From Cantharellus purpuraceus (lineage: Eukaryota > Basidiomycota > Agaricomycetes > Cantharellales > Hydnaceae): DNA of 64,000 nt. Each line of letters starts with the position of its first letter. Positions within the stretch are counted from its first letter, which is position 1. The notes below the pieces were generated by a model that saw nothing but the letters and a program-made list of their open reading frames with translations, was not told the DNA's origin and ran no database searches. Location: contig JALBUN010000023.1 in NCBI GenBank assembly GCA_025174535.1, positions 3,224,001 through 3,288,000 on the forward strand. The letters run 5' to 3'. Shown piece by piece: positions 30,446 through 43,978 of the stretch. Made by a program: the position numbers and the translations under genes.

Positions 30446-33021
30446 TCAATGTAGCGCAAACGCGTCACTCACCAACGAATAGCGGAAATGCGGGTTCTCC
30501 TGTACACATTCACGTCGATTGAGCGCTTTTGCACGCATTGCCTGACACGGAACTTACAAATTCAGTCCTGTCAAGCAGACTTAAACGCTGTCCTTCATGT
30601 TCATCGAAGCCAAGCCCCGCAGCGGCTTGTGAGCGATCGCGGCGTCTGTTCTCCCACAGCATAAATATGCCGAGAGCGATTCCCATGGCTGTTTTGATTA
30701 CGTCTGAGAGAGGTATCAATTAAAGCATGTGGAAAATTGAAGAGCTTCTTGGGGCAGCTCACAGCCAACCAACATCGCTTCTATTGCAGATAAGCTGCAT
30801 GGATAAACCTTAATTCAGTTTGTGGTGAAGAACGATTTAACGCGCATACTAGCGAGGTGCTTGGGAAGGAAATACGAAAAATGGTCCAATTATGTTTCCT
30901 ACACAGTAAGCGATGAACATCGTCGCGCTCTGCACACCATATAAAATTCAAGAGATATTGTCAGCCTTAATAATGGCATACGCTTACAGTAAATGACTTC
31001 TTGGTGTCTAGTCGGAAGAACTGTCAATCCTTATTAACATGCATCAAGTCTTTTTAAACCACTGACAACCGCCCATATTGAGGCTGATCATGGCGAGTCC
31101 CAAGGAAAATCCAACACTGAAAACATATTCAGGTCATACATATGACTCTTGCAAAACGTACTAGTACCTTTGTAATGAAGTGAACCAGAATGCCACTAAA
31201 CGCCCCCACTGGTTTTCAAGCGGTAGGTACGCCATGCATGCAGACGCTATGATGCAGGCGATATTACCAGTAGTCATGACGAGGATACGGCTATTCCGAA
31301 AGCGGGTAGCGACATAGCCAGCCATGATAAGCGAAATGCCTTGGATGAAGTCGGCCGGAATCCCCAGGAGTGTTGTTTGTAAGACATCGAATCCCATATT
31401 TTCGATAATCTGACCGCATTAGTTGACAGCTTGAGAAGATAAACGATATGGGTACCTGGGATTTGAAGCTGGTCAATAAGCCATTAGGAATTTGGGCCGA
31501 CAAAGAGAGAACGAAGAGTATATATGTCTTAGGATCAAGTAGCGCATGCTTTATTTGATACCACTTGAAACACTTGTTTTCTGAGAGCATATTAGTCTTG
31601 GAATTGGCACGTCGTAATAGATAGAATTCACTTATGCCTGTCTTGTTAGCAGCCACTCGTTTCACAGCGACGATACGTTCCTGTTCGGAGAGAAATCGAG
31701 CCATGACAGGTGAGTCCGGGAGCCAAATGTATACAACTATTGAGAACAATGCTGTGATTGCCCCTAGGACAAGGAACTAGAATCGAGATGAGCTCATCGC
31801 CGAAACAGTAGGCAGCAGGATGAATATTGACGATGTATGTCCACTGAGCAAGGCCGCCCTTTATATGACCGACGCCATAGCCAATAAGGGCTCCAATGGT
31901 GCTCGCCTTTTGAAAAGAGACATAAGGGCGAGGGAAAGAAATTCAATGGCAAGCTTACCCAAGATTGGAAGGAAAACCAAGTGAGCTGTCGGGACGGTTG
32001 TTCTGCGGAAGTATACCTTTTGCAAAAGTTCTCTGAGATCTGAGATCAATCCAATTAGTCATGAAGCTGCTCACCACATTCCTGTCATCAAAACGAATGC
32101 CGGTCTGTGCATCTCACTCTTAACATTGGGCCGATTGCCTTCGCGGTGATAAACTTACGTCACTGATGCCTCGAGGCACCCAAGCAAAAAACGATTGATC
32201 ATGGCACCCGTGAAGTCCTTGCATCCTGCCGTGGACATCAGCACCACTGCCCAGAGGAATACTACGATACCTATCAAACTATCAGTGACGTAAAAAAATG
32301 CATATCATCCCCCGCATCGAACCCAGGAATTTGCCGAGCGGAAGTCGCTGCATTAACAATGCTAATGGATATTGCGACACGAGATATCTAAATAGTTTTG
32401 ACTAATGACAGACAGTCATTGAAGCGAAACTTTCGACATACCCGAAATAGAAAATACTGGCGATCCAAGAACTAGATCCGGACTGCTGTTCAAGCGAAGA
32501 AAATGGTTGCGACATAGAAGGTACTGACAATTGCTGCCCTACGAGATGCAATGCCTTCTGGAAACCAAATATATTGGAGTAGCTATTGAGGACAGCTCAA
32601 TATGTCGGCGCAATTTGATTAACGAATGCATTTACTTAAGGCCTTGTTCTATGAAACACATTCATTTAGAAACCACACATAGACAGGGAAGAGCAACTTA
32701 CTGTCCATAGACTGGAGGCAGTACACGATGCACCTGCGAGCGTGTGATGAGCCAATTAATTTGTAGGGCCGATTAGATCACGCACATAATTGGGAGAATG
32801 CGACGATCAATCTTCCTGCGCACAACATTCGAGTCTGCCTCCCAATCTTTCTCGTGAACGATGCTGCCGCCCTGCTCATCCCGAGTGAGAGGATCATTTT
32901 TCCAGAATAACTCGTAGCCAACGTCAGCTTCAGAGGAATGAAGACTTGTCTGATAGACTCTGTCGATCTTTTCGTCAGAAGCTATAGTAGCGTTGGCATC
33001 CTGCATGGCCCCAGCCGTCAT
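30446..33021 (-). CDS. MFS transporter, anion:cation symporter (ACS/allantoate permease) family
   Basis: Plasma-membrane proton-coupled uptake carrier of organic anions or vitamins; substrate unknown. It starts at ATG 33021 (exon 1 32786-33021, exon 2 32702-32733, exon 3 32636-32648) and has many further short exons. Spliced peptides in order: RRKIDRRILPIMCIVYCLQSMDKQ (as short segments), SYSNIFGFQKAL, SWIASIFYFGYLVSQYP, LLMQRLPLGKFLG, FLLGCLEASVTPAFVLMTG, LTWFSFQSWASTIGALIGYG, VVYIWLPDSP, LSEQERIVAVKRV, SLQ...VGFSLGLAMIS, then C-terminal LDRTEFENPHFRYSL and stop at 30446. The D-x-T-E-x-ENPxFRY tail is typical of the ACS family. No stop interrupts the spliced frame where I followed it; a few exon joins near 30900-31080 were not resolved. 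Confidence 0.85.
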
Positions 33022-35302
33022 GACGGGAGAAGTGAAGCGACACTGGCATCATTCGCGCTTATCATACTGAGGATGAAATATTGGATCATTTTCGTTGAAA
33101 GTGACGTGCTGGCTTAGGTGTGGGGGGACCACGTGGCTATCTATGTATGTTATGCAATGGAAGCCGTACTCCCTAGATTGGTGGCAGTTTTGGCCTAGAC
33201 TGTGCTGTCTTGTGATCAGAGTCGATTAGTGGATATGCTATGGGCGCCCAGTTGATCTCACTTTCTTTAATTCCTTGCTGGTAGTTGGCTGGTGAATTCC
33301 GAAGAATGGTGTGTATATGGTTTGATCTCATTCGAAAAGATATATTTTGTCTGATAGAAGGTTTGAAAGAGCAGTAAGTAGATTTACAGTCAATATGGAA
33401 AGTCATTGCGCGTCTCACCAGTTGGTAAACGGGCGCTGTACGACGCATACGTTACATATACTCACTAAATTTCGGTACCGCAGATGTCGAAGATTGAGCT
33501 CATTGTCTTCGTTCGAGGAACCAGGAGCGTACCCACTGGCTGAAGTTAGAGCTTTTCTATCTGACTACATTCAGCAAACACGCCCAAGTCAGCACCGCGT
33601 GGGTAGGCGTCAAGTGAAATTTGACCCTTTGGAAGGCGAACAAGGTGAAGTACCATATAACAAGTGTATGTCGTATTAGCTTACTCCTTCAGGCGTTTGA
33701 GAGATGGCATTGATAGTTCCAGGGGGGTGGGGTGTTAAGTTGCAATTGCGATATTTCCACTTCCATGGTAGTTATCGTTATTATTCTTGTCCACGGAGAG
33801 AATTGGGCCTTGGCGACGTCACATTAGTTGGCTCTGATGGAGCATTTAATGTCGAGGGGACATGCGAAACCTTTTTGGAAGGCAGCCCGAGCTCGAATCT
33901 CCAGCTCGCATGTGCTTGACACCAGGCAGTTAGGAAGGGCGTCTCAACCAATAGATGTGCAAGAATAAGGTCAAAAAAATGTAGTATCGGAAAGCGTGAG
34001 GTAGCGCAGAATAGCAAATAAAGCCTTCAAGCTTCAAAGCTTCAAATTGATATGAATTGGACTCTCCAGTAGCACAGATAATCGAGGGGCGTTCCTTTAG
34101 TGAGTAAGACAACCACTAGCTTTTATGTAGTATGCCAGCCAAGTTGCGCTGAAGAAGCTCGATCCTCGTGAGTACTTTATGTCCTCGCAGCAAAAGGGAC
34201 TGAACACAGATGTGGTCTCGAGCCAGCATAGTCTAGCCAGAAGCACGCGAGACTGATTGACTAAAAGTCTGCAACCCGGTCGCATGCATAGTGTGGGTCA
34301 ACGCATGATGTCGAAGATACTTATGAGCGGGGATAGTCAGCTGGAGGCGGCGGCAAGAGAGGCGGGAGGGGAGGCTATGGAGTTAGGAGATCAAGGAGAT
34401 CCGGGAGGGTATCCATCAGTTGACTCAGCTGAAGGTTGAGAGTATGAGAATAGACAAGAGTTGGGGAAATGTGTATCTTCTCAGTAACGCTACAGTGAGC
34501 CGTGTATTGATCATTATAGCGATTCGACCGTTCATAGGCGGCGGGCCGTGTGTGATGATCCAAGAACCAGCATAGATAAAAGGGACGATAACTCTGGAAG
34601 AGACACTAAGAGAACCATAACTTGGGATAGCAAACAGATTCCGGGCAGGGTGTTGTGGCTTATCTTGTCAGTGGATCTGACTCTCCCTGACAAGGACTTG
34701 TTGATTTTCCCATCTCATATAAACGGTGTTGTAAGGGCTACGTTTTAATAAGTCTCTAGTCAGGGATGGCAAATACGAAACAAGATTTAGCGTACCAGTA
34801 ACACAGGACCTTTCCAACACGCCTCATTGGCCTGGAGCATACATTGGCAAAAGTTCCTCGCGGATGCTTGAATTTAAGAAGTGTTGCAGGAGAGAGCTTT
34901 CTTAGGTGCAACTCCACTGATAAGTAGCGAATTGAGAGGCGTGAGGGCCGCTAACAAGACCAAATAGAAACTATTCTCGATAACGGACTGTTTTATACTA
35001 GTGTTGGTTCTGCGAGGAGCATAAGACTTCGTATATAACTACTGGTAAACCCCTGTCATCTGTGGCATCCTTACATCGGGCCCGTGCGTGGCCCGTGCTC
35101 TGACAAAAGGCTCGGGTTTTCGGTCACGATCCACGTGACAAGAATGTGACAGTTGTCTTAGGACCGGGTTGGCATTACCTTTCAGGCTTTCACATAGCTA
35201 GTGAGTAATGACAGCAAAGTGTATGTGTGTACCGTTTTGGACTGAATTTCTTCCGTGAGATTAATTGGATCCTTACAAGCCCGTCTAGCTGTAATTGACA
35301 TT
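33022..35302. other. 2.3-kb intergenic region
   Basis: No conserved protein is found in either direction. Short open frames near 33347-33679 and 34257-34439 lack family resemblance. A small tandem repeat of cttcaa(a)g occurs near 34025-34050. It could hold promoters for the divergent MFS and ALG2 genes, or decayed sequence. Confidence 0.5.
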
Positions 35303-37013
35303 ATGAGAATTGCAATTATCCATCCTGACCTAGGCATCGGTATGTCCACTCTGAAGCGTATTTCATCATCATTTTCAGACGAGACGTGTTAGGTGGAGCT
35401 GAGCGTCTGATTGTTGATGCTGCGCTTGGTCTACAGCGTCTCGGACATACTGTTCACATTTACACCTCCCATTACGATCCTAGTCACTGCTTTGAAGAAA
35501 CAAAAGATGGTATGAACGCAGTAACGAGGCAATGGTGTAGGATTTGATAACAGCTTTCAGGTACACTAACTTTACGCCATATTCGACCACCGATTCCTCG
35601 AGCTGTGCTGGGCAAAGGTCACATCCTCTTTGCACACCTCCGCCAGCTTCATCTCACGTTCCATCTTCTGTTGTCTGGACAATCATCTATGTACGACGCT
35701 TGTCTCGTGGATCAGCTTTCAACATGTATACCTCTTCTGCGTGAAGTAGCCCGGAAGCGGGTTGTCTTTTATGGACACTTCCCAGACAAGCTTCTTGCCG
35801 ATGGCCAATTCATTGAAGGCCACACTGGCCTTAAGAAATCATTCTCGATCAAGAGGATTTACCGAATACCCATGGATTGGATAGAGGAAGTTACAACTCG
35901 TGGGTTCTATATCCTTATTCGATTTCACGTCACAACCCACACTATATACAGGTCAAAGTGATATACTCCTCGTCAACTCAAACTTCACAGCTCGTGTATT
36001 TCGAACGTACTTTCCAACCATTCGTCATTCTCCTCGCGTGGTGTACCCAGGTATAAACGTCGAGGCATACGACGAGCCTCTACAATACGATCCAGAAAGT
36101 GTGGGTGACGTATTCTCGTACGTATCATTTTGCGCGAACATACCGCCTTCCTTAATGACAAAATACAACCAAGTGCAGCGATCGCCCCACACTTCTTTCG
36201 TTGAACCGGTTCGAGAAAAAAAAGAATGCAGCACTCGCCATCGAAGCTTTTGCGCAAGTACGCCTGCAGTTGACGTCGAAAGACAAGACACGTGGCCTGG
36301 ATGAGCTCCGTCTAGTTCTTGCCGGTATGGCTTAAACTATAAGGATGCCATGTGCTATAAAGTCACTGCTCTTTTTTGAAGGTGGATTTGACCCACGACT
36401 GCAAGACAACATTGACACGCTCAAGCTGCTTACAGGTCTCTGCGATGCACACTCTCTCACATACTGCATCAAACCGCCGGTACCTACAATCGAAACGTCT
36501 CTCATTGCAAAGCCAGATGTTGTACTGTTGCTCAACTTCACCAAAGCGCAACGTACATGGCTATTGACATCTTCATCAACGCAAGCACTACTCTATACGC
36601 CAACCAATGAACATTTCGGTATCATCCCCGTTGAGGGTATGGTATCATCTCTACCAGTGCTCGCATGTGACAGCGGCGGTCCCACGGAAAGCATTATCGA
36701 TCCAGACTTCTCAGGGCACCCTCCTGAAGCAAGGACCGGCTGGCTCAGACCCCCAGAAGCAAATGCGTGGAGCACAGCCATATTGGAGATACTGCGACTT
36801 TCTGCGGAAGAGCGTGGTTCTCTTGGACGACGAGCACGACTAAGAGCGGAGACCTCATTTAGCTTGGATGCTACGGCGAAGAGCATTGAGGAGGCTTTGA
36901 AGGAAGTGGTGGAATTGGGAGAGGCACAAGGGCAATTGCTGTATTGGTGCATGGTCAGCTTGTTGTCTCTGTTTGTCCTCAGCATTGCATTCTGGCGATA
37001 CCACTCATATTGA
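35303..37013 (+). CDS. ALG2: ALG2 alpha-1,3/1,6-mannosyltransferase
   Basis: Adds the second and third mannoses to the dolichol-linked oligosaccharide on the cytosolic face of the ER. Exons: 35303-35339, 35393-35509, 35561-35899, 35952-36117, 36179-36324, 36382-37013 (1437 bp, 478 residues); all introns are GT-AG. Landmarks: MRIAIIHPDLGIGGAERLIV at the start, YTSHYDPSHCFEET, HFPDKLLADGQ, LLVNSNFTARVF, PTLLSLNRFEKKKN, NFTKAQRTWLL and the GT4-family E-x7-E motif in NEHFGIIPVEGM, followed by DSGGPTESI. A C-terminal hydrophobic segment (WCMVSLLSLFVLSIAFW) fits membrane anchoring. It is convergent with the DUF6699 gene, 231 bp away. Confidence 0.95.
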
Positions 37014-37244
37014 ACACCGGAAGCAAACAAAAAACACATTCATGTGCCCGTTTTTCAAGTACAACAACATTGCGGGAGGTGAGTATAGGGGTATGAGAAG
37101 GCGTACAAATCCGGAGGTATCTATATGCAAGGTGACGCGAGAACTCATAAATGAACACAATTTGACAACCCAGAAAATTTTAATGAGCCAGCATATAGAT
37201 GTAGTTAAAAAGATGTGAGAGACTTGACACTGCTTAGAGCAGTG

Positions 37245-38785
37245 TTACCCGTCTTGCTGTTGGCTCACTGATGATTCTGTGGCGTCCGTGACGTCGGTGA
37301 TGATGGACTCTCTGTCAGAGTCACTGTAACGCTGATCGAGTCTCAGTACCAGCGTTGCTGGCCAGCTTTGGAGCCTATCCTTCGGAGTCTCCTTCCCGTC
37401 CTTTTCCTTTCTTAATCCTTTCCATCCAGGGCCCGAAATTCCTAATTTTTCTTGAACATATTTTTGATCGTTCACAAGGCCATCAAACATGACATTATGG
37501 AGCAACCAGTCAGCGCGTCTCACCCCTTCACCAAGTGAACCACCTGGTGCGTCTCGCGCGGTGCTTCGGTTATAGTGATAGACTTCGTACAGTTTGCGCC
37601 GGTGGGCATCACCTTTTGCGCCCGACAGTGCAGCGACATGCTGACGCGACACGAGATGCTGCAGCTGCTCATGGATGCCTTCTAATACATCAAGACAAGT
37701 GACTCCATGCGCTGGGCGCGATGCCTCGATCTCTAGCACCCATGGGAAATGGGAGCTAATTATGCGAAGTTTAGAAACTCGGGGTGAAGTAGCAGGTGAG
37801 CTGCGTCCTGCAGACCATGATCTGTTCGGTGGATCGAGAGAGCGGCGAGCTGTCCCAACAGGAAATAGAACGTTGTATTCCAGATATGCCAGATCAGCAG
37901 GCGGGTTGTCACCTGGAGGAGACAACAGCGGGTTAACAACAAGCGTAGCATCCAATATAGCGACCTGGAAAGGAGTCAAGACGGGTGCATCTGTGAAAGA
38001 AGCTGGTGAATTCCAAGGTAGAGGTCGGGAGAAGATGCCTTGGACCCAGAAGTCAGCTCAGATACCGATCGTTGCACGTCAAAGTAGCCCGAGAAAAAGC
38101 CCAGACAACGACGCGTGCAACTGGAATCAGTTCTCTGTCATGACAACATGGACCAACACATCTCTTCAACAAAAGGTAGGAAGAAAATAGACCTACAGTG
38201 TGTGCCAACCGCCCAGCTGTCTATGCGAATGATCTCTTCAGTTGGACGCTCCGGAAACGAGTGACCCATATCCTCAGGATGAAGTGGGGAAGGCCTCATA
38301 GGCACTGACCCAGGCATGTATGGTCCAAGAAACCCTTGTTGATGATAAAGGGTACCACTCATAGGATGGTAAGGACTAGCCACGCTTGGTAGTGGTCCGA
38401 CAGGATAGGGAGCCGAATGTGGATGCGGCTGTCCGGGGGTGTAACCATACATATGGGGAGGACCATAGACAGGCGGCTGATATCCCGTCCAGGGCGTACC
38501 CGCGTACATATGTGGTGGTCTTCCAGGGGTAAGTCCGGGACCATACCCTTGCCCCGGGGGACCCCACTGCCCCGGTGTAGCCCACTGAGTAGGAGTATGT
38601 TGAGGACCTTGATAAGGGGCATATGGGTACGGACCGCGTTGGTGCGTCCGATGGGAACGAGATGGCTCGTCGTCAGCCGCCAGATCCTCACCATTTGATA
38701 AGGGAGAAGGTATAACACCCCTCTGTGTCCCATAAGGACTCGGCATAGGCGGGATAAAAGGTGAATCATCAAAAGCGGGGGGCAT
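37245..38785 (-). CDS. DUF6699 domain protein with Pro/Gly/Tyr-rich N-terminus
   Basis: Function unknown; the domain is widespread in Agaricomycetes. Exons: 38197-38785 and 37245-37990 (1335 bp, 444 residues), with a 206-bp intron, longer than others here. Joining at this intron gives THYAPVLTPFQVAILDA, the usual start of the domain. Residues 1-190 are low complexity with repeated P-P-H-M-Y, G-Q and Y-G-P units. The DUF6699 core runs from about residue 196 to 390: NPLLSPP, YLEYNVLFPV, SPRVSKLRIISSHFPWVLEI, GVTCLDVLEGIHEQL. ATG 38785 (MPPAFDDSPF) is chosen over non-ATG upstream frames. Confidence 0.82.
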
Positions 38786-39169
38786 CGTGATCGTCAAGAT
38801 GGAAGAAACGGAGAGGAATTTCAGCCAGCGCAATCGATTGATGATATAGTAACCTCCCAATAGTTCGTCTGAGTAGGATAAGCAAAAATACCAAAGGATG
38901 CGTCCTTACAGTCCACCAAGACTCCCTGGTTGAGGGTAAAGGGCTAGAGCCCGATTATTTGGCCTCCACCGCCTCTCAGCTGGGCCTGGAGCCCAGCCTT
39001 AGAACCATGAGCATTAAATATTAAACGTTACAATAAACCTAAGTTTATTATGGAACCATAGAAGTCTAAAAGTTGCGGCGGCCATTTTCAACTTATGTTC
39101 AACCAGTCGACCACAAACCTTGGGAAGACTGAGTGACCAGTCACACCGCGTATGACCCAAAACTTGCAA
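38786..39169. other. Intergenic region
   Basis: About 380 bp with a GC-rich stretch near 38970. No gene is recognised. Confidence 0.45.
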
Positions 39170-40170
39170 GGGAAGACAATTTTATTCCACGTCGATCTTG
39201 TGGATCTAATTCCTCTATGTTAAGTACAATTGGAAGGAACTGTGTCTGGCTGGTCTGTGCCGTCACCACCGATGGGGTATTGCCACTTGTCGGTCTGCAG
39301 ATACCTGCCCGTCAGAAGAGCAATCAGGTTATATGACGCACCCCCTCGCAATCCGAAAGATAGATTAGATCTAGTCAGAGAAGAAATATATGTAATATAT
39401 TACAAATGGATGAGGTCGCCACGCTTCACATGTGGATATACACCTCAGGCATTGACTCTTGCATTGATATCTAGATCTTCTAAACTTTCCTTCTCTACCC
39501 CTCGCTGGACATCCCAAAATAAAATAGACTATGACCTGATGTTTTCTTCGGTGCAGATATATAAAACAATTGGCTCATATCAGTCTGCGTCCCAATGAGC
39601 CTTTTACTTGGGCAACAGTGTCACCAGGACTTATGGTGCAATCCTTTTCGAAGCAGCATCCAGGTCCACTCTGGTGCGAGTTCATCTCATTATTTACGTC
39701 TAGTATGAGCGGATCGCCAGTCTAGCATGGAAAACGTTGCGGATACTTATATCATGAGGACATGTATATTCCAATGAATCGAGCTCATTCGGCAGAGTAC
39801 GAACGGCCATCCCACCTCTCGGCTGGTTATTAATCTCATTGTCATCGGCAGTTCCACCATTCAGTTGTGTATCCGCACGAGGCTGAGGCCACTTCACGCA
39901 ATCAGTCCCTGTTTCCCAAGTTACGCTACCTCACGTTGACCAGTGCCCTTCCTTCTGGTCGTAGTTTCCAACACCAGATGAGATATTGTTTCTCTCCTTA
40001 CCTGCTATCAACTTCAGATCGGATGGAAAGATGAGCGTACACTAACTTTCAACGCAGTTTCGCATTTCTCCGGAGACGTGCGTTTCCTTCTCTCCAACAG
40101 TTCGAACTACGCTATCGACTGAGTAGACGTGAACGAACTCGGGGATTCAACACAGGCGGTGGAAAATCAT
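39170..40170 (+). pseudogene. Decayed F-box/LRR-like gene copy
   Basis: The translated sequence follows the F-box gene at 41171-42928, in changing frames. A stretch near 39230-39330 parallels its W-x-D-W...PPSMGLLPLSSVCRHLRRAT region. LDLVREEIY near 39365 matches LDLVREETY. FPKLRYLTLTSALP near 39915-39955 matches the later VPKLRRLTLANAHP. Frameshifts and stops break it throughout. It lies in inverse orientation to the intact gene, as expected for a tandem inverted duplicate now decayed. Confidence 0.62.
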
Positions 40171-41170
40171 ATTTATGTCTACCAAGACGGAAGGTTCCTA
40201 AATGCAAATTTTTGCCATAATAGTATTGATGAATGACGAGAAAAACATTGAAGCACATACATACATGCCACTGTAACCACGTATGTTGCCCTTCGAGGCG
40301 AAGACTTATTTTGAGGAGTTTGTATCAGTTGATAAAGAAATACACAGAAGGCATCGCAGGTTCTGTAGAAGGTCAAGCGAACGGCCTATCATTTGGACAC
40401 CACACAATATGACCTTAAGAAGTAGTTGGCGTTTCAAAGCAATGCTTCGCAGCGAAGGTGCTATAACTGCCACGAGGTTTGTGTATTGGATAATGTTGCA
40501 CCGTTATCATAAATCAACAATACAATGATGTTCAGATTCTTATTACCCGAACCGCATTGTGAACGCACGAGTGTTACACGTAGCATCTAAACTTGACAGT
40601 CGATGTTATCGCTTCGTGTTCTGTCGCACCAATAAAGGAACACAAGGACGAGACGTTATCGATATACCGATCAGGCAATGACAGTTATTTTGAAGTCTTT
40701 GAAATAGCAGATTGGTCAGCAGCGCATCTAGCCAAACCGGCGGGCGTCCTCTAGCAATGGCAGCCTGGGGCTGGGTGCCTATCTCATCTACGCTTCTCGA
40801 GGGTAACATAACCATGTGTACATATGTGTGCGTAATTGAAAATAACAAATATGCGATTGGGGCAGCGTAACAGAGTGGTCAATTCAAGTTGGCAAGCTAG
40901 ATGGGGGCTCAGTTCAGCGCAACAAAGACCACTCTCTCTGGTAAGGTGAGACTAGAGAATGAAAAAAAGACTGAGAGCAGCTAGATCAGGGCAAAACCAT
41001 GTGAAGTAGATAGCACCACTATTAACATACAATCATCACTCTCTTGGTTGTCTGACGAAAAGGCAGATACACCAGGCATCATTTAGTCAATAGTCCTCAC
41101 GAGTACGGTATAGCAACACTTACTCTTGTTGAGTCATATGGATAGTCATGGGGCGGAGACCGTAACCATT
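40171..41170. other. Intergenic region, 1 kb
   Basis: No conserved open frame on either strand. It separates the F-box gene from its decayed copy. Confidence 0.5.
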
Positions 41171-42928
41171 TCACGGATATGCGCTTACTAGTGGAGAGTT
41201 AGCAGGCAGTGTCTGACAATCGTCAAGGACATACAATGCAGCAATTTCTGGTCTACGATTGTCGAGTAGATAAAATGCCAAACCAGAATCGATGCCAGTG
41301 CGTTCGATGACGAACACCTGCCATGGCAAATGCCAAGACAGCCTGAACGTGCACTCCCTAAACCCAATGGACGCAATGGATTGCACATTGCGGGCAACAA
41401 GAATCGCGAATGTTTCCATGTCAACTCGAGGTGAATCAGTGCTTCCTCCCCATGGAGAGTAGTCTGCATTAGCTTCATTTGTTAAAGGCCAGTCCAGATT
41501 GAGATGGCGAAGGTGTAAGAACGAAGAGAATGCTGACGCATACGATTCCTAAGTGTATCATAAATCAGTTCTAGGCCGCTCATATGCTCAATAGGTGACA
41601 CACGGGTGAATATTCTGTCACCTCTATTGGATCTCCGTTCGTCTTGACGTCTACTCTATGGCGCAGTTCGAATATTTCAAGAGAAGGAAAGACGTGAGCA
41701 ATCTCAGTAAGCAATGTCGGTGGTAGAAATGCGAAATTCAGTGATGTTTGATGCGGTGCACCTTCGGAGAATATACGAAGCGGCGGCTGAAGATAGTCCA
41801 AGCTCGCATCTCTGCATTGAGTCTTGCATGAAGGCGACAGCGGGCAGCGAGAGAAACGTCATCTCACTCGAAAGATGATGAAAGATACGATCCAAGGGAT
41901 GCGCATTAGCCAACGTGAGGCGCCGTAATTTCGGGACATAGATCAAGGGATCATCGCTTGACGGAGCCTCGGGGTCAGGTGGATACAGAGCAAACTGCGC
42001 AGTGGGGCCATCAACGACGACGACATTCATCTCTAGTTCGGATAATTGGGGAGTGGCGGCGAGAACTGTGCTGAATGAATCTGTCTCTTTTAAATATATG
42101 CGCCCTCGCAATATAAGTATCTGCAAAGACAACCATGGTATGCTGGCCATCCGTGCAAACGAGGCGAACCGGGCAAATATATCGAGGTGAACAAGCGTCG
42201 AGGCGGAGGCACATGCTGTTTCGAAAAGGTATTTTCCAATAGTGCTCGTTTTATCATTCACCCAGTTAATAGGCTTACTGAAGGTCGGGGTGACGTGAAC
42301 CAACTGTTGTAAATGTCTGCACTGCTGAAACACGAGGCGGTCATCGAATTCTGTGGGTATTCCACAGAATAGAAGAGATGACAGCTTGGGAAGAGACGTC
42401 AACGTGAGGATTAATGATTGAGGTAGAATGAATGTCTTCAGGTAGATCGTGGTGACCTGATCCATTTGCGATAACAGTCCATATGTTTCTTCTCTAACCA
42501 GGTCAAGTTCCTCTATGATCGTGTCAGATGGGGGGATATCATCCAACCTGAGTGTTCTTTGGACGAGTTGCAACAGGTAGACTAGTATCAAAAAACGAGG
42601 TTGCCTACCTGACATGGCACCAGAGATTTCGAGGAAGAAATCGACCTAAACGCATGACTGAAAAGCGTATATCCCTGAAAATCCAGGGTAAGGTGGCCCT
42701 TCGCAGATGTCTGCAAACCGAAGAGAGCGGTAGTAGCCCCATCGATGGTGGCCTCTCGGACCAATCGAGCCACCTTTTGTCCCAGTTGTAGGTGAATGGA
42801 GAGTAGAGTTCATAAATGATTATATCTAAGAGATCGAAATGAAGAGTATCCAGAGACTTCCTTTGCATATCTGTGGAACAGACTGTGTCGCCTGAAGTTT
42901 CACTTAGTGTAGACGACAAGCTAGCCAT
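41171..42928 (-). CDS. F-box/LRR-like protein, 4 exons
   Basis: Probable substrate adaptor of an SCF ubiquitin ligase, from a large variable family in Agaricomycetes. Exons: 42609-42928, 41839-42547, 41604-41786, 41171-41548 (1590 bp, 529 residues); introns 52-61 bp, all GT-AG. The F-box-like region is DLLDIIIYELYSP...LLPLSSVCRHLRRATLPWIFRDI (residues about 33-90). Leucine-rich repeats follow (LPKLSSLLFCGIP, LVHLDIFARF, TPQLSELEMNVVV, VPKLRRLTLANAHP, LHLRHLNLDWP). Two reading-frame changes that look like damage vanish if the 52-bp intron at 41787-41838 and the 55-bp intron at 41549-41603 are removed. Splicing there is inferred. Confidence 0.78.
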
Positions 42929-43726
42929 TGAGCGTCCAGTCTCACCTGTATGGCGCCAATTTCAAAGCCAATTGGACGTAGACCACACGTGTGTTGGAGA
43001 CAGATTACAAGCCCACAAGCACCTATGTTACAGCAACTAGGTGAGACCCCATTGGAAAATAGATCATGAGCCCACATACAGCCATAATACATAGTATACC
43101 CACATGTAATACCTCCATCTTTTCCTCTCAGTCTTTACACCCATACCATGTGGACTGAGGTGAGATTGTTTAGTTACTGCCCATTATTGTACTCACATAT
43201 ACCCTTGCTGAACTTTGGTATAGTTCTGCTCCCAACAGGTTATGTGGGCATCCCATCCATGTGTTAATTCCTCATACACATGTGGAGCCTAGACACTTGT
43301 TCAGAAATACATCAAATATGTTTTTCCTCAAATTTTACACAATACACTTAGATTAAAACTTATTTTCATATTTTGGCATAATTCTCAAAAATAATTCTTT
43401 TTTTCCCCATTTAGTGGTGGCAACTCTCTTGAGGGAACATTCACATATCATTGATTCTTTCTTATACAATACTTGTAACATAATTTGAACTATCTTCAAT
43501 CCTCACCTGGTATTTGTATATCTAAATAACCTATATAATGCCAATTATATTAATCCATACATTACTGTTATATTCATATAAACAGTTATGTTCATCTCAA
43601 CCAAATGTCTTATCTTTTAAAGTTTATTAAAATATAGAATATATGTTTCTATTTATGAAAATTTCACACATCCAAAATCTTTTAAGATATCCAAATTGTA
43701 ACTCCCTGGCTTTATGTATCATTGAA
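42929..43726. other. Decayed AT-rich, CpG-poor sequence
   Basis: From about 43080 the sequence becomes strongly AT-rich with almost no CG dinucleotides and no coding potential. The look is that of an old, methylated repeat. No family is recognised. Confidence 0.5.
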
Positions 43727-43757
43727 ATTCTGATGTATATCTCATATACATCAGAAT
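43727..43757. repeat. Perfect hairpin, 14-bp arms
   Basis: ATTCTGATGTATAT and its exact inverted copy are separated by CTC. It lies in the CpG-poor stretch. Confidence 0.85.
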
Positions 43758-43978
43758 ATTGTATAATGATATCATTCCAAACAAGCATCTAAGCCAGCCC
43801 CCTCATTTTCATGAACAAAGCATCACCTCCCTCATCAGTATTAGGAAGTGATGTGAAGTCTGGCATAGATGAGTGTGTCAGAGTTGTCTTGCTTTGCTGG
43901 AAGTTGAAACTTGAGTTAGAACATGGCTTTGCCCATCATTTGATGATAAGCCTTGCATGTCTGATGGTCAGGGTCAGT

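Noticed and set aside
41704..41860. Frameshift damage in the F-box gene
   Set aside because: A 52-bp GT-AG intron (41787-41838) explains the frame change and restores similarity.
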